Below, in pieces: positions 1-4,984 of a stretch of 10,069 nt of DNA. Below the pieces are notes generated by a model. That model did not search any database. It was given only the letters and a program-made list of their open reading frames with translations, and was not told where the DNA came from. Source of the stretch: Spirochaeta sp. (GTDB lineage Bacteria > Spirochaetota > Spirochaetia > Spirochaetales_E > Spirochaetaceae_B). The stretch is taken from contig JAUUYD010000043.1 in assembly GCA_030590585.1 (NCBI GenBank), forward strand, positions 1 to 10,069. The letters are read 5' to 3'. Each line of letters starts with the position of its first letter. The first letter of the stretch is position 1. The position numbers and the translations under genes were made by a program.

Positions 1-303
1 AACCTCCAGTTTCTCAGTGGGGATTACGGCCGTTTGCACTGGGTTGCGATCGTCCCCGGCTGGCAAGGCCGTGGCCTGGCAAAACCGCTGGTAGCCGCTG
101 CCATGAGGGCGCTCACACTCCACCACGGCCGCGCATACCTCACGACGCAGACAACCAGCTACAAGGCAGTGAGGATCTACCTGGACTTCGGGTTCCAACC
201 CTATCTCGTTGACGATTCAGATGCACGCAGATGGGCGATTCTCGCGGATATACTCGGAGAGCCTTCGCTTGCTCGCACAAAGTACGATACACAGGTCAAG
301 TAG
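1..303 (+). CDS. GNAT-family N-acetyltransferase, C-terminal part
   Basis: The reading frame is open from base 1 and ends at a TAG, so the gene enters from the left edge and only about 100 C-terminal residues are visible. The segment IVPGWQGRGLAKPLV fits GNAT motif A, the (Q/R)GxG(L/A) loop that binds the pyrophosphate of acetyl-CoA. It is followed by a helix (VAAAMRAL) and then YKAVRIYLDFGFQPY, the typical motif B ending with the (A/K)xxxYxxxGF signature. The acyl acceptor cannot be told from this part. A TTG at base 34 is not a real start, because homology continues before it. No partner gene is visible; the next gene is on the other strand. Confidence 0.8.
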   Translation, partial: NLQFLSGDYGRLHWVAIVPGWQGRGLAKPLVAAAMRALTLHHGRAYLTTQTTSYKAVRIYLDFGFQPYLVDDSDARRWAILADILGEPSLARTKYDTQVK

Positions 304-456
304 CTTTCACATAAAAAACGATCCCGGCACCTGAGTTGGCATTATGCCACCGCAGGAACAGCAGGATTCCGGGTTGTGTGGAGCATAAAAATTTATATGA
401 TTGTGAGTTCTGTCGAATAAGTTTTCTCACTTGAGATACCAGCTGAATATTGCGGT

Positions 457-909
457 TCAGTTCAGCTGATCCGGCGAATGAACCTCAATGGATCCCAAAT
501 CAAGAAAGTCTTTTATATTGAGAGTTATAAGATGCCCGACTCCATGGCTTTGCATCGTCGCAACAATGTTCGCATCGTGGATGCGCTTACCTTGTATTTC
601 TGAATCAGAAATAAGACGTAACAGTTCATCTGTCACCTCGCGGGTTTCATCCAGGAATGTGGTAAGTGATCTGAACTCGGTAATGTTGTACAGTGCATCC
701 TCTACCGATAAACCAAGGCCATTATGATCCACAGAACGGGTGGAAACCGAAAGATATTCCCTAATAATCTGACCGCTCAATGCCAGATGAATACCCCGAT
801 CCGGCAGTATGGCGAATACCGATGAAGCAGAGAGGTAAGCCGGTCTTCCGGTATCGGTAACCGACAGCAGGATGTTGGTGTCAAGAAATGCGATGTCACC
901 TCTCGTCAT
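457..909 (-). CDS. PIN-domain toxin (VapC/FitB type)
   Basis: This is a 150-residue PIN-domain protein, expected to be a Mg2+-dependent ribonuclease toxin. The acidic residues of the PIN active site are visible: D10 in FLDTNILL, E51 in IIREYLSV, D112 in GKRIHDANIVATM and N131/D134 in ITLNIKDF. The GKxIHDANIVATM block is characteristic of this VapC subgroup. The chosen ATG (909) overlaps the end of the upstream antitoxin gene by 14 bases; an ATG five codons earlier (924) is also possible. Neither start has a strong Shine-Dalgarno sequence, which fits translational coupling to the antitoxin. The frame is intact and of usual length, so it could be functional. The RNA target cannot be inferred. 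Confidence 0.88.
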   Translation of the reverse strand: MTRGDIAFLDTNILLSVTDTGRPAYLSASSVFAILPDRGIHLALSGQIIREYLSVSTRSVDHNGLGLSVEDALYNITEFRSLTTFLDETREVTDELLRLISDSEIQGKRIHDANIVATMQSHGVGHLITLNIKDFLDLGSIEVHSPDQLN

Positions 910-1123
910 CGCCGTAGATCTCATCTCTGGACCATGTACCTTGATATCGCGTCCTCACTGTTTTCAATTCCAGAGATTTTCCGGTTGTTCCCGGCATCTT
1001 TTCCGTAGCTTTTTCCATAATATAGTGCAGCTCTCCCTGGAGGGATCGATGATGGTATTGAGCAAGAGTCTTCAAGTTCTCCAAGGTCTGCTCATGAAGA
1101 TTCCTGATAAGTATCGTTTTCAT
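896..1123 (-). CDS. FitA-like ribbon-helix-helix antitoxin
   Basis: A 75-residue protein beginning MKTILIRNL, where the first strand of an Arc/MetJ ribbon-helix-helix DNA-binding fold is expected. A helical stretch with RSLQGELHYIM follows (compare HGRSLQAELRxIL in FitA-type antitoxins). The C-terminus TWSRDEIYGDDER matches the toxin-wrapping tail of this family. The frame is open for another 65 codons upstream, but that stretch looks unrelated and family members start at this Met. The gene sits first in a two-gene operon with the PIN toxin, the usual antitoxin-first order. A long palindrome covers its start codon, suggesting autorepression by the antitoxin or the toxin-antitoxin complex. Confidence 0.85.
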   Translation of the reverse strand: MKTILIRNLHEQTLENLKTLAQYHHRSLQGELHYIMEKATEKMPGTTGKSLELKTVRTRYQGTWSRDEIYGDDER

Positions 1124-1143
1124 ACTGGTATCATAACGATACT
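1110..1143. promoter_or_regulatory. Palindromic operator over the antitoxin start codon
   Basis: The 34-base segment is an imperfect palindrome centred between 1126 and 1127. The outer arms agtatcgtt (1110-1118) and aacgatact (1135-1143) are perfectly complementary, as are the inner arms atac (1122-1125) and gtat (1128-1131). Overall 14 of 17 paired positions match. It covers the -10 hexamer and the first codons of the FitA-like antitoxin. Ribbon-helix-helix antitoxins usually bind such dyads in their own promoter, so this is the likely autoregulatory operator. The dyad is directly seen; its role is inferred. Confidence 0.7.
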
Positions 1144-1158
1144 GTTTGTAGAAATCAA
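1130..1158 (-). promoter_or_regulatory. Sigma-70-type promoter of the PIN/antitoxin operon
   Basis: On the minus strand, TTGATT (1158-1153) and TATGAT (1135-1130) are separated by exactly 17 bases; each is close to the consensus hexamer. Only six bases (accagt) separate the -10 from the ATG at 1123. Transcription would therefore start at or next to the start codon, giving a leaderless or nearly leaderless mRNA. No Shine-Dalgarno sequence is present in those six bases. Confidence 0.6.
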
Positions 1159-1220
1159 TCACCGATTGCCCGAACCAATTGGCTATGTTCCACCCGTGGA
1201 ATACGAAATGGCGTATTATA

Positions 1221-1931
1221 ATGAGTAGGAAGAGTCGGCCATGGTGGCCGGATTCAATTAAAAAGGTCTTCGGAATTCCCGGGGCGATTCTCTTTAATGA
1301 GCAGCGATTTGAATTCATTCGATACCGTGGGGGCGATACTGATCTCGAAATTGGATTACCCGAAAATCACAAATGGGCAAATGCCGGCGGAACCATGAAA
1401 AGAGGTTTGCCGGTTCTGGTGAATCTGCCTACCGAAGAAATTTTCACGGCACCTCATCGGGATAGAGTGAATGGAACAGCCGTGGCCAGTAAAAACCTTT
1501 TCCTCGACGGCCATGATTTTGGAAAAATAGCCCTCAGTTGGAAAAACGGATGCCTCACAAGTGCTGATAGTGATCGTAATCCGTCTCTTATCAGGAAGAT
1601 TTTGGAAATCGACGAGAATGCCTCACGTCTCGGCGAGGTGGCACTGGTTCCCCAGAGTTCGCCCATCGCCCGATTCAACCGTCCCTGGATGAATCTTCTG
1701 TACGATGAAAATTCAGGAAGCCACCTGGCCTGCGGAAGGGCTTATCCGATCACAATCGAGGAAGGGCCTGAGATGAATGATGAAGAACTGATTAACGCCG
1801 GTTTGAATGTCAGTAATCAGCACTTGGATTTCATCATAGGCACCGATGACATGGAAGTTATCGGGAGAGATATCAATGGCCGTGAGAAGATCGTTATGGA
1901 GGGAGGTGAGTTTACCGGGGATTTCGCCTGA
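1221..1931 (+). pseudogene. M29 aminopeptidase (AmpS/PepS type), N-terminus lost
   Basis: From about base 1293 the translation matches the C-terminal half of M29 metallo-aminopeptidases (LFNEQRFEF..YRG..TDLEIGLPENHKW, then PTEEIFTAPHRDRVNG). Family members have about 410 residues and this one about 236, so roughly the first 215 are missing. All residues I would expect to bind the two metal ions or assist catalysis lie in the part kept: E72/E73 in PTEEIF, E139 in LGEVALVP, H168 and Y175 in SHLACGRAYP, H201 and D203 in HLDFIIG. The ATG at 1221 is only the first ATG of the open frame (a TTG lies at 1179); no Shine-Dalgarno sequence supports it and the ~24 residues before base 1293 look unrelated. 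The C-terminus seems complete. I regard it as a remnant; the break lies next to the divergent PIN/antitoxin operon. Confidence 0.8.
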
Positions 1932-1961
1932 CGTTATCCGGGTTATCCAAAGAATCCGGGG

Positions 1962-2174
1962 TTAGTCCACCGCATGATGATTCACAAACTCACGTAACGC
2001 CGCGTTAACGAGGGTCTGATATCCAATTTTCTCTTCACTGGCTCGCTTCTTGAAAAATAGTATCAGATCATCATCCAGTCGGATTGTAGTGGGCTTTTTT
2101 TTCGGAGTGCGGAACCGTCCGCGAACACCTGAGGAGAAATCGTACTCGTCTTTCATAACGTAATCGTCAGTCAT
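1962..2174 (-). CDS. brnA: BrnA-family antitoxin
   Basis: This is the DNA-binding antitoxin of a BrnT/BrnA module. The chosen start (ATG at 2174) gives 70 residues and overlaps the toxin's end by 8 bases. Alternatives in frame are 2210, 2198 and 2156. MKDEYDFSSGVRGRF is the typical BrnA N-terminus. TTIRLDDDLILFFKKRASEEKIGYQTLVNAALREFV is the ribbon-helix-helix part (strand, helix, Gly-Tyr-Gln turn, helix; quoted here with gaps in mind as residues ~30-65). It should neutralise BrnT by direct binding and repress the shared promoter. AAGG lies just before the 2174 start but at short spacing, so coupling to brnT translation is more likely. The frame is intact. Confidence 0.85.
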   Translation of the reverse strand: MTDDYVMKDEYDFSSGVRGRFRTPKKKPTTIRLDDDLILFFKKRASEEKIGYQTLVNAALREFVNHHAVD

Positions 2175-2454
2175 AACCTTCGTATTGTTGTCTTTCATTT
2201 CCAGTTGCATCCCTTGCCGAGATTATCCGAATGACTTCTTCTCCGTCTGTGTCGAAGAAGAGATTAACTACGACCAGGATTCGCCGCTCATATGACAGAC
2301 CCACGGTTACCCAACGCTCCTCGAAATAGCTAAAGCGTTCATCCAGAACAGACAAATGCAACGGATCGTTGAAAACCTGCCGGGCTTCTTCGAATGAGAT
2401 TCCGTGTTTCCTTATGTTTGACTCACTCTTTTTCGGATCCCATTCGAAGCGCAT
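2167..2454 (-). CDS. brnT: BrnT-family ribonuclease toxin
   Basis: A 95-residue protein of the BrnT family (DUF497), a RelE-like small ribonuclease that inhibits translation by cutting RNA. The family signatures are clear: FEWDPKKSESNIRKHGISFEEA at the N-terminus (residues 3-24, W-D-x-x-K...N-x-x-K-H-G-x-x-F-E-E-A), the central strand ERWVTVGLS, and the C-terminal RIISARDATGNERQQYE. It lies first in the operon, toxin before antitoxin, as usual for brnTA. Length and motifs are normal, so the module may be active. Translation begins five bases after a strong -10 element. Confidence 0.92.
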   Translation of the reverse strand: MRFEWDPKKSESNIRKHGISFEEARQVFNDPLHLSVLDERFSYFEERWVTVGLSYERRILVVVNLFFDTDGEEVIRIISARDATGNERQQYEGYD

Positions 2455-2459
2455 ATACG

Positions 2460-2488
2460 ATTATCAATCATTGTATGTACGGAGTCAA
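2460..2488 (-). promoter_or_regulatory. Sigma-70-type promoter of brnTA
   Basis: On the minus strand, TTGACT (2488-2483) and GATAAT (2465-2460) are separated by exactly 17 bases; each matches consensus at five of six positions. Just five bases (cgtat) lie between the -10 and the brnT ATG at 2454, so the predicted transcript starts on or beside the start codon. The stretch 2452-2479 is weakly palindromic (9 of 14 paired positions) and may hold the BrnA operator, but this is not convincing on its own. Confidence 0.65.
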
Positions 2489-2561
2489 TACAGATTCCAG
2501 CTTTCCATATCTTCCCCGAGTGTTGTGGAACTGAATTACCAAGACGAGAAACTTTCCGTGA

Positions 2562-2645
2562 GAGACATGTTTCTTCTATTCGATGATTGAAACGGCCAAG
2601 GAGAATGGTCTGAATCAGTACGATTACAATGGCCTGCGAAATTGA
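2562..2645 (+). pseudogene. IS66-family transposase (TnpC) C-terminal scrap
   Basis: Read in the frame beginning at 2562, the DNA gives FFYSMIETAKENGLNQYDY and then runs off to a TGA at 2643. The block YSxIETAKxNGLxPYxYL is the conserved C-terminal segment of IS66-type transposases. The frame is closed by a TGA at 2559 just upstream, and nothing similar to the rest of the transposase (about 500 residues) or to the IS ends is visible. It is a short leftover showing that an IS66 element was once here. Only about 18 residues support it. Confidence 0.55.
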
Positions 2646-2760
2646 CGGATACCGATGTACTTTCATGTCACAGGAGGCCCAGCCAACATGGCGCTATTCA
2701 GTTTATCCGCTCTCAAGAGCTGTTCAACAGGTTGAGGAATGCCTTGTAATTGATACAGCC
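2646..2760. other. Gene-poor spacer, nothing recognised
   Basis: No convincing gene is seen between the IS66 scrap and the MNT start. A frame open from 2629 to 2919 on the plus strand covers this stretch, but its translation is unlike any family I know and is cysteine- and methionine-rich in a way typical of chance frames. Together with the IS66 scrap it makes this a stretch of degenerate DNA between the divergent brnTA promoter and the next feature. Confidence 0.4.
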
Positions 2761-2811
2761 ATGACTACTTTGGATCAGATTACACGAATCCTATCTCAGA
2801 AGAAGCCGGTT
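2761..2811 (+). pseudogene. MNT nucleotidyltransferase antitoxin, N-terminal fragment
   Basis: From ATG 2761 the first codons read MTTLDQITRILSQKKP. This resembles the start of MNT-domain antitoxins of MntA/HepT modules, which begin with a short helix of the form MxTLxxIxxILxxxKPEL before the strand leading to the GS motif. After the KP the similarity stops at a GAAA-capped hairpin (2810-2827). The matching continuation, VGVFGSYIRGEQ onward, lies about 1.06 kb further on (from about 3880) in the same orientation. I infer that a MNT gene was split by an insertion. The N-terminal match is short, so this fragment is tentative on its own; the position of the other half strengthens it. Confidence 0.45.
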
Positions 2812-2827
2812 CCTGCGAAAGCAGGAA
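2810..2827. repeat. GAAA-loop hairpin, REP-like
   Basis: ttcctgc (2810-2816), the loop gaaa, and gcaggaa (2821-2827) form a perfect 7-bp stem with a stable GNRA tetraloop. Hairpins of the form TTCCxGC-GAAA-GCxGGAA are common as dispersed intergenic repeats in bacterial genomes. It sits exactly where the MNT N-terminal homology ends, so it may mark the left border of the inserted segment. No T-run follows, so it is not a standard terminator. Only one copy is seen in the window. Confidence 0.5.
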
Positions 2828-3036
2828 TGAAAGGTATGAAACCCCAGGGGCCTGGTCGCTGCTTTGCAGCTTGTAAGTTATGCTCGATGGTTTTCACTAT
2901 GATTTACCTTGTGGAGTAGAGGCTGTTTGCTTGCTGCTTCAATAGAAACGCTCACGAGCATTTGCACCAACACATGGTATCTATGAACGCCTGGTTACAA
3001 ATGAAGGTATTGCGCAAATGTACCGATAATGAATCC

Positions 3037-3819
3037 ATGATCCAAGTAACCAATACTGAGAATCTTGCCGGTGTAACCATCTCCGGAGATTTCTACGACC
3101 TTGATAATCTGGTGAATGCTCTCCACGAAATTACTGTGAGTGATATGGACGAAAATATCGATAAAGTGAGCAGTCCCTACGTCAACATTTCGATTCGGGT
3201 GTTAGGGGTTTGCTATGACATCCGCCATGCCGGACAGGGTGATCGTGAGATCTACACTGAAGATAACGGTATCGAGGACTTCCATATGGAAGCACACCAG
3301 AAGATCGTTCCGAGACAAAATGTCTACTACTCCTGCAACATCCTCTATCCAGAGATGATCGTCGTGATGATGGCGTTGAACGAGCTGGTTCAATTGAGAA
3401 TCCAGATGTTGGCGGGTTCTAAGTACAAATTTGATGCGGCCTTCGATAAGGCCGTGGTGTGGGATCGGACGATATCGGTGATTCGTGTGTTTCAGTCAGA
3501 GTTCCAAAAGGCTGTCTCTGATGCATTGAGCAATGCTTCATTCGCAAGATGGCAGAACCTGGTCAACAAGCGCTTTATAGAGATCCGGAGTATCACCAGT
3601 CCATTCATTGATACCTGGAATCTCCAGTACCTGGACATGACAAAGGAAACGAGATTGAAGAAGCTTTTAACAGTCACCAAACGATTCGCCGAGCATTATC
3701 GGGATCCGGAGAATCTAGGATACCGAAAGTCTATCGATGAAGCATTGGAGATTCATGGAGTGAGTGAATCCGATCTCCGGTTTGAGGGATTGGATTTCCC
3801 GGAGACGATTGATTGGTGA
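3037..3819 (+). CDS. Conserved protein of unknown function (possibly DUF6904)
   Basis: A 260-residue protein, soluble-looking, without signal peptide, membrane segments or a catalytic motif that I recognise. Residues MIQVTNTENLAGVTISGDFYDLD at the start, VRVLGVCYDIRHAGQGDRE in the middle and NVYYSCNILYPEMIVVMMALNEL (all spoken of as blocks, near residues 1-23, 54-72 and 95-117) look like conserved blocks. A charged helical C-terminal half ends LRFEGLDFPETIDW. From memory this resembles DUF6904, a family without known function; I am not certain. The frame is open from an ATG at 2962, but the extra 25 residues look non-conserved, so I prefer 3037; none of the ATGs (2962, 3001, 3037) has a good Shine-Dalgarno sequence. 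The gene is intact while its surroundings are broken. It lies between two MNT fragments and may be the cargo of an insertion. Confidence 0.7.
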   Translation: MIQVTNTENLAGVTISGDFYDLDNLVNALHEITVSDMDENIDKVSSPYVNISIRVLGVCYDIRHAGQGDREIYTEDNGIEDFHMEAHQKIVPRQNVYYSCNILYPEMIVVMMALNELVQLRIQMLAGSKYKFDAAFDKAVVWDRTISVIRVFQSEFQKAVSDALSNASFARWQNLVNKRFIEIRSITSPFIDTWNLQYLDMTKETRLKKLLTVTKRFAEHYRDPENLGYRKSIDEALEIHGVSESDLRFEGLDFPETIDW

Positions 3820-3839
3820 TCGAAACCGACTGACGATAG

Positions 3840-4109
3840 AGATCCAAACGAGGCTTCAGGGTTCATGTCTTTCTGCCGTCAGTATCGGTAGGTGTTTTCG
3901 GGTCCTACATCCGCGGAGAGCAACGTACGGATAGTGATCTGGATGTTTTAATAGAAATAGAGCGTCCGACGAAAATGGATCTCCTTACTCTCATTAATCT
4001 GGAGCAAGAGCTTTCCACAGATCTCGGCGTATCCGTTGATCTCGTCTTGAAATCGACGTTACGGCCGTCCCTGGGGAAAGCCATACTCTCAGAGGTCGTA
4101 TACCTTTGA
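3840..4109 (+). pseudogene. MNT nucleotidyltransferase antitoxin, C-terminal part
   Basis: The frame open from 3840 to the TGA at 4107 has no start codon in the right place, but from about 3879 it reads VSVGVFGSYIRGEQ and then TDSDLDVLIEIERPTKMDLL, a clear MNT domain. The catalytic pattern GSxxRGxxxxxSDxD is intact (GSYIRGEQRTDSDLD), and the third acidic residue is present in GVSVDLVLKS. The end RPSLGKAILSEVVYL is the standard family C-terminus. In MntA/HepT modules this enzyme AMPylates the HEPN toxin and so silences it. Here about 25-30 N-terminal residues are missing; a plausible N-terminal piece lies at 2761. The stop overlaps the start of a HEPN stub by four bases. Confidence 0.75.
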
Positions 4110-4204
4110 AAACCGAGTTTCGTGATTATCTGGATGATATACAGAGATCGATGGAGTTCTGGAATATTCGTCGGGCGGGGAACACAGTACAAACAAATAC
4201 TTGA
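4106..4204 (+). pseudogene. HEPN (HepT/DUF86) toxin, N-terminal stub
   Basis: Starting at TTG 4106, which overlaps the MNT stop by four bases (TTGA), the frame reads LKTEFRDYLDDIQRSMEF. This matches the first helix of HepT/DUF86 HEPN ribonuclease toxins, (R)DYLxDILxAIExxxxF. After about 18 residues the similarity ends and the frame closes at 4204, right on the -35 of the vapBC promoter. The RNase motif Rx4-6H, near the C-terminus of HEPN toxins, is absent, so the toxin is dead. The gene order antitoxin-toxin and the overlap are typical of mntA-hepT. Confidence 0.6.
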
Positions 4205-4229
4205 AATAAAATTATTTTTGCTATATACT
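4201..4229 (+). promoter_or_regulatory. Sigma-70-type promoter of vapBC
   Basis: TTGAAA (4201-4206) and TATACT (4224-4229) are separated by exactly 17 bases, in an AT-rich spacer. Transcription should start near 4236, leaving a leader of about 24 bases with a perfect AGGAGG (4248-4253) six bases before the vapB ATG. The -10 lies inside the palindromic operator. Confidence 0.75.
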
Positions 4230-4243
4230 TCATGTATATAGCA
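4219..4243. promoter_or_regulatory. Perfect palindromic operator of vapBC
   Basis: tgctatatac (4219-4228) and gtatatagca (4234-4243) are perfect reverse complements with a five-base centre (ttcat). The dyad covers the -10 hexamer and the predicted transcription start, so bound VapB or VapBC complex would block RNA polymerase. Role by analogy with other vapBC loci. Confidence 0.8.
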
Positions 4244-4259
4244 TTTCAGGAGGTATTCA

Positions 4260-4496
4260 ATGAACATTGGATCCGTCTTCGAGAACAATAGAACCCAGGC
4301 AGTACGTCTCCCTTCGGAAACCCGTTTCCCAAAGGAAATAAAGAAAGTCCTGGTACGAATCATAGGAAATACCCGCGTAATCTCTCCCTTAAATAAAACC
4401 TGGGACAGTTTCTTCCACCAGGAAGATGAAGGTGTAAGCGATGATTTTATGATAGAAAGAGCAACCCAGTTTCAGTCAGAAAGGGAGCCTTTCTAG
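4260..4496 (+). CDS. vapB: VapB-type antitoxin (AbrB/MazE fold)
   Basis: A 78-residue antitoxin beginning [18 protein letters not shown], where FxxNxxQAVRLP is the signature of the swapped-hairpin AbrB DNA-binding domain of VapB proteins. The rest follows the family: [29 protein letters not shown] (hairpin end) and then the toxin-binding tail with [20 protein letters not shown] perfect AGGAGG six bases before the ATG fixes the start. Its TAG stop lies directly before the vapC ATG, with no gap. The protein should bind the palindrome at 4219..4243 and neutralise VapC. Intact and of normal length. Confidence 0.92.
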   Translation: MNIGSVFENNRTQAVRLPSETRFPKEIKKVLVRIIGNTRVISPLNKTWDSFFHQEDEGVSDDFMIERATQFQSEREPF

Positions 4497-4910
4497 ATGC
4501 TGAAGTATATGCTGGATACCAACATCGTCATCTATGTAATTAAACGGAGACCTGCAGAGCTACTGGAAACTTTCAATAAATATGATGGTCATATGTGTAT
4601 TAGCTCTATCACCCTGGCGGAGCTATTACATGGAGTTGAGAAAAGTAACATGCCGGAAAAGAACCTGAGAAATGTTGATGACTTTGTTTCCAGACTGGAA
4701 GTGCTTCACTATGATGAGAACGCTGCGTCACACTACGGTGAAATCAGAGCTGATCTTGAGAGGAATGGAACTCCTATAGGTGTTAACGATCTTCACATTG
4801 CCGGGCATGCAAGAAGCCAGGCACTTACCCTTGTTTCCAATAACACAAAAGAGTTTATACGTGTAGAAGGTTTACGTCTAATTAACTGGACAGAAAATCC
4901 CAACTCATAA
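4497..4910 (+). CDS. vapC: VapC toxin, PIN-domain ribonuclease
   Basis: A 137-residue PIN-domain toxin of the VapC class that cleaves tRNA or rRNA in studied relatives. The active-site acids are D7 in MLDTNIVIYVI, E42 in ISSITLAELLHGVEKS and D98 in GTPIGVNDLHIAGHA; the fourth position falls in LVSNNTKEF, as in many relatives with VTNNTREF. The start codon follows vapB directly, and GGGAG about 11 bases before it can serve as ribosome binding site. It ends normally (LRLINW). The module is complete with promoter, operator and both genes, so it is likely active. It is not closely similar to the other PIN toxin at 457..909. Confidence 0.93.
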   Translation: MLKYMLDTNIVIYVIKRRPAELLETFNKYDGHMCISSITLAELLHGVEKSNMPEKNLRNVDDFVSRLEVLHYDENAASHYGEIRADLERNGTPIGVNDLHIAGHARSQALTLVSNNTKEFIRVEGLRLINWTENPNS

Positions 4911-4984
4911 AATACTCACTAATTCCCTCTGGAAATCACCTTGCGGTTTTTGATTTTACACCTTTATCGAAATTGTCCCCTCAT

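Noticed and set aside
441..467. Inverted repeat agctgaa/ttcagct near the PIN toxin stop as terminator
   Set aside because: The loop is 13 bases, the stem overlaps the coding end and no T-run follows on either side.
2629..2919. Plus-strand frame of 96 codons
   Set aside because: It resembles no family, has no ribosome binding site, and runs through the IS66 scrap, the MNT start and a hairpin. Its part from 2761 is used instead as the MNT N-terminal fragment.
3905..4363. Minus-strand frame of 152 codons
   Set aside because: It is antisense to the MNT and HEPN remnants and the vapBC promoter, all of which have clear matches on the plus strand.
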